Shown: positions 17,081 through 25,763 of the stretch, piece by piece
Layout: each line of letters opens with the position of its first letter
How positions within the stretch are numbered: the first letter of the stretch is position 1
NCBI GenBank assembly: GCA_003553445.1
Contig: PWEK01000052.1
Location: 1 to 64,000 of the forward strand
Direction of reading: 5' to 3'
DNA from: Elusimicrobiota bacterium
GTDB lineage: Bacteria; CG03; SLGR01
DNA: 64,000 nt
Made by a program: the position numbers and the translations under genes
The notes under the pieces: generated by a model
What the model saw: only the letters and a program-made list of their open reading frames with translations
What the model was told of the DNA's origin: nothing
Databases searched by the model: none

Positions 17081-18144
17081 AAATAGCAATAATTGCTCCT
17101 CCTTGGAGAACATTACCTGCACACAAAAGCGCAGGCATAGAATCCACAATAACTGATTTATGTGAAGAATTCCATTCAATGAACCAAGACACCCTGCTCT
17201 TTGCGCCACGGGGTTCATCGGTAACATCACCTATTGAGCACTACCCGTATAACAGATCAAAAACCAACTTTCACGATTATGATGAAGATACAAGAAATTA
17301 CATTAAACAGATTCTTACAAAGTATGCTTCTGTAAAGGCAGTCAACCTGGGGGCCGATATAATACATAACTTCACATTATCGGGAGAATACGAAAACCCC
17401 GTACCATCGCTTCATACCGTATACGGCCCGCCTTCAGAAAAAACGGTAAAAGAAATAAAAAACATATCCCATAAACCCAGTAACTACTTTGTCTCTGTAT
17501 GCGACTATCAGAAAGTTCTTTTTTCAAGAATTTCACCCAGCATTAATTTTATCGATACGGTATATAAGTCAATCAATACAGAAAAAATAGAATGGACATC
17601 AAAAAAGAACAATTACCTTCTTTTTATGGGATACCATCAGCATTTTAAAGAACTTCAACTGGCTAGCAGGGTTTCCAAAGCGGCCGGAATAAGACTTGTT
17701 GCGATTATGCAAAAAGACAACAGGCAAACATACAAAGAAGAAATCAAGCCGTGGCTTAAATCCAAAACAATAAATTTGAGTCTTCAATTCAGTGAAGAAT
17801 TACTGCCTGAAGCAAGGTACGACATGTATAAAAAAGCAGCCGCAACAATCCATATAAACCATTGGGATGACCCTTTTGGAATGCAGATGCTTGAATCACT
17901 GGCCTGCGGAACGCCGGTTATTGCTCTTAAAAAGGGCGCAGCGTCTGAAGTAATCAAAAACGGAATGAACGGTTATATTGCCTCTACCGAATTAGAACTC
18001 ATAGAAGCCTTAAAAAATATAGATAAAATAAACAGGAAAAACTGCAGAAAATCGGTGGAAACTAAATTCTCTTCTAAGGTTATTGCAAAAAAATACCTTC
18101 AAATATATAAAAATATTTTGAACGGAAAAATACTTGATCAGTAG
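17077..18144 (+). CDS. GT4-like paralogue with degraded active-site motifs
   Basis: Paralogue of the preceding gene with the same length (355 residues), start (KIAIIAPPWRTLP) and ending (EALKNIDKINRKNCRK). Key positions have changed: GYGGTE became SAGIES, FVGRINWEKG became FMGYHQHFKE (losing the Arg and Lys that bind the donor phosphate), and the first Glu of E-x7-E is Asp265 (DPFGMQMLE). The fold is kept, so it may be an inactive partner of the upstream enzyme. It is coupled to that gene by ATGA and ends in TAG. Its last 7 bp overlap the convergent GH65 gene. Confidence 0.82.
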   Translation: MKIAIIAPPWRTLPAHKSAGIESTITDLCEEFHSMNQDTLLFAPRGSSVTSPIEHYPYNRSKTNFHDYDEDTRNYIKQILTKYASVKAVNLGADIIHNFTLSGEYENPVPSLHTVYGPPSEKTVKEIKNISHKPSNYFVSVCDYQKVLFSRISPSINFIDTVYKSINTEKIEWTSKKNNYLLFMGYHQHFKELQLASRVSKAAGIRLVAIMQKDNRQTYKEEIKPWLKSKTINLSLQFSEELLPEARYDMYKKAAATIHINHWDDPFGMQMLESLACGTPVIALKKGAASEVIKNGMNGYIASTELELIEALKNIDKINRKNCRKSVETKFSSKVIAKKYLQIYKNILNGKILDQ

Positions 18145-20852
18145 TATCCGCCCAGATAATCCGCAATTATGTCCCTTCGGTCTATTACCCCAATAACCTT
18201 ATCCTTTTCAATAACAGGCAGTCTTCTAATACCATGCCCTGTAAAAACCTTTGTTACTTCTTCTATTGACTCGTTGAAATCTACAGAAACGTAATTACTG
18301 CTCATTATATCCTTGGCTTTCAACTTTTCATAATCTGAGCGATAAGAGACTGCTTTTATAATATCCCTCTCAGAAATAACCCCCTCAATTTTCATTTTTT
18401 CATCTACAACAGGTATACTTGAGACCTTTCTTTCAAGTATTATCTTTCCAACTTCTTTTACAGGTTCATTTTCTTTTACATATACATCATTTCCAGGTTT
18501 TATCATGTCTTTTGCTGTTTCCATATATCCAAAACCTCCATCCTTTCTAATTTCCTTACATTCCCCCGGCTTTAATTTTATTTTTCTTCCATAAACTTTT
18601 ATTTCTCTGGATCCTGAATCGCTAAATGCAGAATTCTTAACCTTTATACTAACTGACTTATTTTCCCTTATTTCAATTTCAAATAAAGATTTCCTGAAAA
18701 ATAAACTAAACCTTATCCTTTTGAAGTTCCCCGGCAACACAGGATTGATGCTTAGAATTCCTTCCCTGCATCGAACACCTGCAAAACCGAAAATTACAGC
18801 CTGCCAGACCCCGCCAAGGTTTGCAGCATGGATTCCATCTTCAAGATTTTTTGGTATATTTTTTAAGTCTATATTTGCAGCGCCCCAAAAAAAATTAAAT
18901 GCATTAAACCTCTCAGCAATCTGTGATGAGATTAATGAATGCATTGAATACGACAGAGAGGACTTGTGAAGTGTCCGGTTTACATAATAACTGTAGTTTC
19001 TTTTCTTTTCCTTGTCTGAAAAATCCGACGGGAATAGATTAAAAAGAAGAAGCACATCGGCCTGCTTTATAAATCTGGATTTTTCAAGCCTTCTGCTGGT
19101 TTCGTAAATTTTAGGTGCTTGAGGCATAAAATATCTGTCATATCCCGATATGCTAACATCCTTTTTTCTTAAATAGTTTCTAAACTGTTTTATTATACCA
19201 AGTTTCTTTGAACGAAGCACCGCGAAATTTTCAGCCATTTCCCCCCATCTGAGAACTTCCGAAACCTTTAAATCTATTTTTTTCATCATGTTTTTAATTT
19301 TAGGATAATCTTTAAACTCTTCATATATTTCCCGTCCGTATCTCAAGTTCCACATAGCCATATAATTTGTAAAAGCGTTATCATCAACATTTGTATGAAA
19401 CTCGTCAGGCCCCGTGACACCTTTCACATGATATTTATTGTCAGAGGAATCATACGATGCCCTCTCACTCCAGAACCTTGCGGTTTCAAAAATCACTTCT
19501 ACGGCATGATCTATCATGAATTCTTCATCATCTGTGTTTTGATAATAATCATATATCCCGTAGGCAACATCTGCCGTTATATGGTGCTCATAGTCCATTG
19601 TAGTGACTTCAACAATGCTTCCATCCACATCCTTTGCATATCTTGGGGTTTGTTCAGTTCCGCTAACAGTTGTCTCCCAGGGATACATCGCTCCCCGGAA
19701 ACCATTTTTACGAGCATTTGCCCTTGCTTCATCCAGTGCCGAGCACCTGAACATAAGTATTTCTTTTGCAATCTCAGGCTGAGTATGAATAAGAAAAGGA
19801 AGAATATATAACTCTGTGTCCCAGAAAACATGTCCTCTGTAACCCTGGCCGCTCATTGTTTTTGCGCCTATGCTGTTAATACTGGAGTACTCCCTGCTGG
19901 TACATATTAGAATATGGTAAATGTTAAACCTTACAGCTCGCTGACTTTCACTATCACCCTCAATTTCCACATCGCACCTTTTCCAGCGTTTACTCATTGC
20001 CTCTTTATGTTCAGAAAACAGTTTTTCATATCCCTTGTCTACGGCCATAGACAGTTTTCTCATAGCAGAAGACTTTATCGACCTTCTCGAATATTCCCTG
20101 CCGGCACCTATTGTGAAATATTTTGTAAATGTGATATTCTGGCCTTTTTTCAATTCAAACCAGTATATCCTGTCAATCAAAGATAATCCTGAGCTACCTT
20201 TTTTGACATGGATTAAATCTGCATAAGAAACAAGGTTTTTATAAGAATGAGTTGAAAAAAGAGTATAGTCGGCAGTCCCCTCCTTATCAACTTTTATTGT
20301 ATCAAAATGCCTTCTCCTTGAAAGCATCATTCCTCCGCTGTTAAATACAGAATCATCAATCCCGTTGACCATTGTGAGAGATGCCGACCCTTTCAGCTGT
20401 GACAATTTCACCTTTAAAGCGCCTATGTGAGGATCTGCCATGCTGAAAAATCTTGCCGACTGATAAAGGTATTTTCTTTTTTTGGCATCCTCATATACTG
20501 TGCTTCTTAACAAAACACCGTTTTTCATATCCAGAATTCTTCTGTGACATAAATAGTTCATGGTGCCTATGTCAAATTTTTCCCCCTCAACTGCAATCAT
20601 AATATTAATCGGGTTAGGAAGGTTTACAAGCTCTTCTACCTGAGCTCCTGATCTGTCATAAATCCCTGCCACAAATGTTCCAGGTTGAGAGCCCGGTGTG
20701 TTTTCTTCATAAATGCCACGGGAGCCTATCAGGCCGTTTCCCAGAGTAAATAGGGTTTCGTAGTTATTTAACTTTTCTTTTGTAAACCCCTTTTCTTCTA
20801 CATGAAATGTTTTTTCTAAGGAAAGATACTTGTTAAAAAAATCACTTTTCAT
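18138..20852 (-). CDS. GH65 glycoside phosphorylase with C-terminal CBS pair
   Basis: Cytosolic inverting phosphorylase of the maltose/trehalose/kojibiose phosphorylase family (GH65), 904 residues. It would split an alpha-linked glucoside with phosphate to give beta-glucose 1-phosphate. Residues 1-270 form the N-terminal beta-sandwich (NYETLFTLGNGLIGSRG). The (alpha/alpha)6 barrel carries FWDTELYILP, and GPDEFHTNVDDNAFTNYM holds the general acid Glu484. HKSSLSYSMHS is the phosphate-site segment. From about residue 785 two CBS motifs follow (VSSIPVVDEK...GVISERDIIK; RRLPVIEKDKVIGVIDRRDII), an unusual addition. The substrate is unknown. It is coupled to the aminotransferase gene by ATGA and overlaps the GT4 pair at its 3' end. 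Confidence 0.88.
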   Translation of the reverse strand: MKSDFFNKYLSLEKTFHVEEKGFTKEKLNNYETLFTLGNGLIGSRGIYEENTPGSQPGTFVAGIYDRSGAQVEELVNLPNPINIMIAVEGEKFDIGTMNYLCHRRILDMKNGVLLRSTVYEDAKKRKYLYQSARFFSMADPHIGALKVKLSQLKGSASLTMVNGIDDSVFNSGGMMLSRRRHFDTIKVDKEGTADYTLFSTHSYKNLVSYADLIHVKKGSSGLSLIDRIYWFELKKGQNITFTKYFTIGAGREYSRRSIKSSAMRKLSMAVDKGYEKLFSEHKEAMSKRWKRCDVEIEGDSESQRAVRFNIYHILICTSREYSSINSIGAKTMSGQGYRGHVFWDTELYILPFLIHTQPEIAKEILMFRCSALDEARANARKNGFRGAMYPWETTVSGTEQTPRYAKDVDGSIVEVTTMDYEHHITADVAYGIYDYYQNTDDEEFMIDHAVEVIFETARFWSERASYDSSDNKYHVKGVTGPDEFHTNVDDNAFTNYMAMWNLRYGREIYEEFKDYPKIKNMMKKIDLKVSEVLRWGEMAENFAVLRSKKLGIIKQFRNYLRKKDVSISGYDRYFMPQAPKIYETSRRLEKSRFIKQADVLLLFNLFPSDFSDKEKKRNYSYYVNRTLHKSSLSYSMHSLISSQIAERFNAFNFFWGAANIDLKNIPKNLEDGIHAANLGGVWQAVIFGFAGVRCREGILSINPVLPGNFKRIRFSLFFRKSLFEIEIRENKSVSIKVKNSAFSDSGSREIKVYGRKIKLKPGECKEIRKDGGFGYMETAKDMIKPGNDVYVKENEPVKEVGKIILERKVSSIPVVDEKMKIEGVISERDIIKAVSYRSDYEKLKAKDIMSSNYVSVDFNESIEEVTKVFTGHGIRRLPVIEKDKVIGVIDRRDIIADYLGGYY

Positions 20853-21988
20853 CTACCGCTGAACTTCTCTAAAGCGGCTTTAACTCCGCATCCAAGGACA
20901 TTTCTTTCTCCCAGATCGTTTAATGTAGCTTCGATGGCGGCAAGAGATTTCACAACATCCATCTCATCATAATATCCCATATGCGCAATTCTGAATATTT
21001 TTCCTTTTAGATGAGCCTGGCCTCCCGCAAGAACAACTCCATATTTTTTTTCACAATGCTTTGTAAAACTCTCTCCGATCTTATCGGGAGAAGGTATCTT
21101 AACTGCAGTAAGTCCGGCGGCGGGCGACTTTGAAAATATTTCAAGCCCCATTTCTTCTATTCCCGCCTGCGCGCCACCGGACAGTTTTTGATGACGCCCC
21201 CAGACAGCCTCCATCCCCTCCGAAATTATCATCTTTAAAGAGTTATTTAAGCCTTTTATCAGGTTTACCGGGGAAGTGTAGGGTGTCTGCATTTTACCAA
21301 GGGATTTCTGTGATTTTTTCAAATTCCAGTAATAATTCTTTCTTTTATTTTCCTGTAATGCATCTTTAGCTTTTGAGTTCACGCATACAAACCCCAATCC
21401 CGGCGGAGTCATAAGCGCTTTTTGGGAACCGGAAACGACAACATCGACATCCCATTTATCCATTTCAAGTCTATCGCAGCCGAGTCCGCTTACAGCATCT
21501 ACCACAAGCAACACCCCTGCCTGCGAAGTGACTTCGGCCAATTCTCTAATTGGGTTTACGGTACCGGTTGATGTTTCTACGAGTGTTGCAAAAACCGCTT
21601 TTATATTTTTTTCTTTAATAACTTTCCTAACATCATCTGGCTTGCAATAATCCCCCCATTCATATTCAATAATTTCGGCATTTACATCAAAGGACTTACA
21701 TAAATCCCTCCAGCGCTCTCCGAACTTCCCAGATACGATAACGGCGGCAGAATCTCCGGGAGAAGTAAAATTTAAAACAGCTGCCTCCATTGCTCCCGTT
21801 CCTGTTGATGAAAGTATATGCACGTCGCTTTTTTCTGACGCAAATACATATTTAAGGTTTTCTGTTGTCTCCCTAAAAAGTTCTTTAAAAACCTGTTTTC
21901 TATGATGAATTACAGGTTTTGCACTCTCTAAAAGTGTTTCCTGGGGAACTTCTGTAGGTCCCGGTGTAAAAAGCTGTTTTTTATCCAT
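20849..21988 (-). CDS. Class V aminotransferase (alanine/serine-glyoxylate or -pyruvate type)
   Basis: PLP enzyme of the AGXT/serine-pyruvate aminotransferase group, 379 residues. The N-terminus LFTPGPTEVP is diagnostic, SSTGTGAMEA binds the cofactor phosphate, VVDAVSGLG carries the ring-binding Asp, and Lys190 in SGSQKALMTPPG forms the Schiff base. Related enzymes convert serine or alanine with glyoxylate or pyruvate. The product hydroxypyruvate can lead to glycerate, which would link it to the glycerate-based osmolyte genes, but that is speculative. AAGGAG precedes the ATG. It lies 26 bp after purH and overlaps the GH65 gene by 4 bp, so the three probably form one transcript. Confidence 0.88.
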   Translation of the reverse strand: MDKKQLFTPGPTEVPQETLLESAKPVIHHRKQVFKELFRETTENLKYVFASEKSDVHILSSTGTGAMEAAVLNFTSPGDSAAVIVSGKFGERWRDLCKSFDVNAEIIEYEWGDYCKPDDVRKVIKEKNIKAVFATLVETSTGTVNPIRELAEVTSQAGVLLVVDAVSGLGCDRLEMDKWDVDVVVSGSQKALMTPPGLGFVCVNSKAKDALQENKRKNYYWNLKKSQKSLGKMQTPYTSPVNLIKGLNNSLKMIISEGMEAVWGRHQKLSGGAQAGIEEMGLEIFSKSPAAGLTAVKIPSPDKIGESFTKHCEKKYGVVLAGGQAHLKGKIFRIAHMGYYDEMDVVKSLAAIEATLNDLGERNVLGCGVKAALEKFSGR

Positions 21989-22014
21989 TATTTCTCCTTC
22001 CTTTTTTATTTATC

Positions 22015-23493
22015 CTAATGTAAAAAGTGTCGCCTGCCTGTAAAAACCATGCTGATACCCAGCTTATTTGCGGCTTCTATGACTTTAACATCATTCTTTG
22101 AACCTCCGGGTTGAACTATCGCCTTCACCCCGGCCCTGGAAGCCTCTTCGACAGCATCCGGAAAAGGGAAAAAACCATCCGATGCCATGACTAAATTTTC
22201 TTCCCCCGGAAAAAAATCCTTCATTTTCTCTATTGCAATTTTAACTGCCATCACCCGTGCAGTCTCACCGCTTCCCAAACCCTTAGTCTGTCCGTCTTTT
22301 GCAATTACTATAGCGTTAGATTTTAAAAATCTTGCGATTTTCCAGGAAAACTCAAGGTCTTTTAACTGTCCTTCAGAAGGTTTTTTACAAGTTACGGTTT
22401 TCCACTCCTCACTTTCAAATGTATCTGCATTTTGTCTTAACATACCGCCTGTTATTTTTCTTAAATCCCGATCGTCGTCTTTTTTACTGTATTTAACTAC
22501 CCTTAAATTGGGTTTTTCCTCCAATTTCTTTAAGGCCTTTTTTGAAAAAGAGGGCGCTGCCACTACCTCAAAAAAATTTTTTGAAATTTCTTTAGCCACC
22601 TGCTCTGTCAATTCTCTGTTTAGACCAATTACTCCCCCAAAAGCACTCATTGTATCGGATTTGTGGGCTTTTTTAAACGAATCATACACATCACCCGATA
22701 CCGCTGCGCCGCAGGGTACCGTGTGTTTTATAATGGAGGTTGCGGGAAGGTCGAAATTCTTTACAATTGCAATTGCAGATTCGATATCCTGATAATTATT
22801 AAAGCTTAATTCTTTTTTTCCGGAATGCTTTTCCAATGGAATATCTCCGTATAATGAAGCGCTTTGATGAGGATTCTCACCATACCTTAAATCGCTTATT
22901 TTTCTCATGCTAACTGTTATCCCATCGGAACCTGTATAGTAGTCTCTTATTGCTATATCATAAGAAGCGGTATGCTCAAAGGCTTTCGCGGCAAATTCTT
23001 TTCTTACTCTCTTATCCAGTTTCCCGTTCTCCAATAATTCTACAACTCTACCGTAATCTGAAGGATCTGTAACCGAGAGTACATTTTTATAGTTTTTGGC
23101 CGCTGCCCTAAGCAGCGCCACTCCGCCTATATCTATATTCTCTAAAACCCTGTCTTCATTTTTTTGTCCCGAGAATCTTTCAGCAGCCAGCTGAAACGGA
23201 TACAGGTTGCAACATACAAGGTCAATTCTCTCAATTCCATGCTTTTCAATCTCTTCCTGCTGGTTTTCATCGGCAAGAATCGCGCCAAAAATTTTTGGAT
23301 GCAGCGTTTTAACGCGCCCCCTTAGTATTTCCGGAAATCCTGTAACTTCTGAAACCTTTATCGGGCTTAAACCTGCTTCCATGAGCACATCATGGGTTCC
23401 CCCTGTAGACACCAGCTCCCAACCCTTTTTATTCAGAGCTCCTGCAAAATATTCAATACCATTCTTATCATAAACGCTTATAAGGGCTCTCAA
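22015..23493 (-). CDS. purH: Bifunctional AICAR formyltransferase/IMP cyclohydrolase PurH
   Basis: Catalyses the last two steps of IMP synthesis, 492 residues, near the usual 510-530. The N-terminal IMP cyclohydrolase (MGS-like) domain shows ISVYDKNG, STGGTHDVL and GGRVKTLHPKI-like GRVKTLHPKIFG. The formyltransferase domain shows RYGENPHQSASLYG, IKHTVPCGAA, the KSNAIV segment and ASDGFFPFPD. The start is a TTG at 23493 with a strong AGGAGG six bases upstream; no better start exists nearby. It ends in TAG. It is first in a likely operon with the class V aminotransferase and the GH65 phosphorylase, an unusual setting for a purine gene. Confidence 0.95.
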   Translation of the reverse strand: MRALISVYDKNGIEYFAGALNKKGWELVSTGGTHDVLMEAGLSPIKVSEVTGFPEILRGRVKTLHPKIFGAILADENQQEEIEKHGIERIDLVCCNLYPFQLAAERFSGQKNEDRVLENIDIGGVALLRAAAKNYKNVLSVTDPSDYGRVVELLENGKLDKRVRKEFAAKAFEHTASYDIAIRDYYTGSDGITVSMRKISDLRYGENPHQSASLYGDIPLEKHSGKKELSFNNYQDIESAIAIVKNFDLPATSIIKHTVPCGAAVSGDVYDSFKKAHKSDTMSAFGGVIGLNRELTEQVAKEISKNFFEVVAAPSFSKKALKKLEEKPNLRVVKYSKKDDDRDLRKITGGMLRQNADTFESEEWKTVTCKKPSEGQLKDLEFSWKIARFLKSNAIVIAKDGQTKGLGSGETARVMAVKIAIEKMKDFFPGEENLVMASDGFFPFPDAVEEASRAGVKAIVQPGGSKNDVKVIEAANKLGISMVFTGRRHFLH

Positions 23494-23590
23494 AACAAGC
23501 CTCCTTTTATTCTATATATTTCCGACAAAAAATATTCTACTAATTTATTAATTAATATCAATTTAAAGATTAATTATATCCTTGTCAAAT

Positions 23591-23630
23591 TGAAGAAAAA
23601 ACCCCCTTCTATTTTTAGAAGGGGGTTTTA
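23591..23630 (-). terminator. Rho-independent terminator of groESL
   Basis: A perfect 10-bp stem (ACCCCCTTCT / AGAAGGGGGT, 23601-23610 and 23616-23625) with a 5-base loop. Read on the minus strand it is followed by a run of six T, 30 bases after the groEL stop. The opposite side also has TTTTA, so it may act weakly in both directions. Confidence 0.9.
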
Positions 23631-23660
23631 CTGTTTCAACTACGGAAATGAGAGGGCTGT

Positions 23661-25325
23661 TTACATCATTCCGCCCATTCCTCCTCCCATTCCGCCCATT
23701 CCACCCATTCCTCCTCCGCCTGCAGGCATTGAAGGTGCTGACTTTTCGTCATCTTCAGGCTTGTCTGTAATCAAACACTTTGTTGTCAGTATTGTAGACG
23801 CGACCGAAGCGGCGTTTTCAAGAGCGGAACGAGTGACTTTAGCCGGGTCGATTATACCTTTCTTTATCATATCAACATACTCATTGCTTTCCGCATCATA
23901 ACCGATTCCCGATTCGCTGTTGCGTATTTTTTCAACAACTATTGAACCTTCTGCGCCGGAATTAATCGCAATCTGCCTTAAAGGAGCTTCAAGCACTCTC
24001 TTTACAATATTAATACCGACAGTTTCGTCAGCATCGCTGCCTTTAAGCCCGTCAAGCGCTTTAATTGCTGACAGAAGAGCTACTCCACCACCGGCAACTA
24101 TTCCTTCGTCAACGGCAGCCCTGGTGGCATTTACAGCGTCTTCAACCTTAAACTTCCTTGCCTTCATCTCGGTCTCTGTTGCCGCCCCGACTTTTATTAC
24201 CGCAACACCGCCAACGAGCTTTGCAAGGCGCTCTTCCAGCTTTTCCCGGTCATAATCTGAATCCGTTTCCTCCATCTGTCTCTTAATCTGAGACACTCTG
24301 GCATTAATATCTTCCTTTTTACCGGAACCGCCGACAATAGTGGTGTTTTCATTATCAATAGTTACCCTCTTTGCACGTCCAAGCATATTTACATCCACAT
24401 TTTCCAGCTTAGCACCAAGCTCTTCAGTAATTACCTGGCCTCCGGTTAAGATTGCTATATCCTTGAGCATCTCTTTCCTTCTGTCACCAAACCCCGGAGC
24501 TTTTACTGCGGCGCACTTGAGCGTTCCTCGAATCTTGTTAACAACAAGGGTTGCAAGAGCTTCTCCTTCAACCTCTTCTGATATTATAAGGAAGGGTTTG
24601 CCGGTTTTTGCAATTTTCTCCAGAAGCGGAAGCATATCCTGCAGGTTTGATATTTTTGAATCTGTAATAAGAAGATATGCATCTTCCAGTATCGCTTCCA
24701 TTCTTTCGGTGTCCGTCACGAAATACGGTGAAAGATATCCGCGGTCAAACTGCATTCCTTCAACCACATCAAGCACAGTTTCGGCGCCTTTGCCTTCCTC
24801 CACTGATATAACACCGTCTTTTCCGACCTTATCCATTGCATCCGAAATAAGTGTTCCTATCTCTTTATCCGCAGCCGATATTGAAGCAACCTGAGCGATT
24901 TCCTCTTTTGTTTTAATCTGTTTTGCTTCACCTTTTATCTGCTCAACAACTTTTTTTACCGCTTTGTCGATTCCGGCTTTTATGTGCCTGGAATTGGCTC
25001 CTGCCGTAATGTTTCTGAATCCCTGCTGTATCATAGACCTGCCAAGAACTATAGCGGTAGTGGTGCCGTCTCCGGCCACATCGTTAGTCTGTGAAGCAAC
25101 CTCTTTTAGCAACTGCGCTCCCATGTTCTGAAACTTATCTTCCAGTTCGACTTCTTTAGCTATAGTGACACCATCTGAAGATATTGTCGGAGAACCGAAG
25201 CTTTTATCAAGAATTACCTGACTTCCCTTCGGCCCCAGTGTTATTTGAACCGCATCAGCTATTTGATGTACGCCGTCTAAAAGCGCATGTGATGCTTCAT
25301 CTTTAAACTTTAGTAGTTTAGACAT
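23661..25325 (-). CDS. groL: Chaperonin GroEL (60 kDa)
   Basis: ATP-driven 14-mer folding chaperone, 554 residues. Conserved segments are [14 protein letters not shown], the ATPase motif GDGTTT (around residue 87), the apical domain with [15 protein letters not shown], and [10 protein letters not shown]. It ends in a flexible Gly-Met tail of GGM repeats, whose coding DNA (about 23661-23720) is low complexity but normal for the family. It follows groES by 21 bp with an AAGGAGGGA ribosome-binding site. No CIRCE inverted repeat was found upstream of the operon, so HrcA control is not evident. Confidence 0.98.
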   Translation of the reverse strand: MSKLLKFKDEASHALLDGVHQIADAVQITLGPKGSQVILDKSFGSPTISSDGVTIAKEVELEDKFQNMGAQLLKEVASQTNDVAGDGTTTAIVLGRSMIQQGFRNITAGANSRHIKAGIDKAVKKVVEQIKGEAKQIKTKEEIAQVASISAADKEIGTLISDAMDKVGKDGVISVEEGKGAETVLDVVEGMQFDRGYLSPYFVTDTERMEAILEDAYLLITDSKISNLQDMLPLLEKIAKTGKPFLIISEEVEGEALATLVVNKIRGTLKCAAVKAPGFGDRRKEMLKDIAILTGGQVITEELGAKLENVDVNMLGRAKRVTIDNENTTIVGGSGKKEDINARVSQIKRQMEETDSDYDREKLEERLAKLVGGVAVIKVGAATETEMKARKFKVEDAVNATRAAVDEGIVAGGGVALLSAIKALDGLKGSDADETVGINIVKRVLEAPLRQIAINSGAEGSIVVEKIRNSESGIGYDAESNEYVDMIKKGIIDPAKVTRSALENAASVASTILTTKCLITDKPEDDEKSAPSMPAGGGGMGGMGGMGGGMGGMM

Positions 25326-25346
25326 TTTTCTCCCTCCTTATTATAT

Positions 25347-25634
25347 TTACTCCATTACACCTAGAATATCATCTTCGTGCATTATGAGATATTTCTCATT
25401 ATCAAAGCCTATCTCGGTTCCTGAATATTTACCGTACAAGACCTTATCGCCTTTTTTTACATTCATCGGAAGCCGGTCGCCCTTTTCCGTCATTTTCCCC
25501 TGGCCTACAGCCTCCACAACTCCTTCCATGGGTTTTTCCTTTGCGGTATCAGGAATTATTATACCCCCTTTTTTTTCTTCTTTCTTCTCAACAGGCTTCA
25601 CAAGGACCCTGTCTCCTAACGGTTTGATTTGCAT
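25347..25634 (-). CDS. groS: Co-chaperonin GroES (10 kDa)
   Basis: Heptameric lid of GroEL, 95 residues, normal length. It shows [20 protein letters not shown], the mobile loop [16 protein letters not shown], and the C-terminal strand [12 protein letters not shown]. The ATG is preceded by GGAGGG. It is first in the two-gene groES-groEL operon. A consensus-like promoter lies at 25695-25722, about 60 bases upstream. Confidence 0.98.
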   Translation of the reverse strand: MQIKPLGDRVLVKPVEKKEEKKGGIIIPDTAKEKPMEGVVEAVGQGKMTEKGDRLPMNVKKGDKVLYGKYSGTEIGFDNEKYLIMHEDDILGVME

Positions 25635-25694
25635 ATCACCCTCCTTTCAGTTTAACTATTTGATTCCCGTTATTTCCTTTAACTTTAAGAGTTT

Positions 25695-25722
25695 AATATA
25701 TTAATTTTGAATGGTTTGTCAA
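25695..25722 (-). promoter_or_regulatory. Sigma70-type promoter of groESL
   Basis: Minus strand: -35 TTGACA (25717-25722, perfect), 16-base spacer, -10 TATATT (25695-25700). This predicts a leader of roughly 55 bases before groES. Confidence 0.68.
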
Positions 25723-25763
25723 GTCTTTTTTCTCTCTTAGGCAAGGTTATGTTACGAGGTCTT

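Noticed and set aside
23661-23720. Low-complexity repeat on the minus strand
   Set aside because: It encodes the normal GGM tail of GroEL and is not a separate repeat element.
25635-25763. CIRCE element upstream of groESL
   Set aside because: No TTAGCACTC-N9-GAGTGCTAA inverted repeat is present; only a plain promoter is visible.
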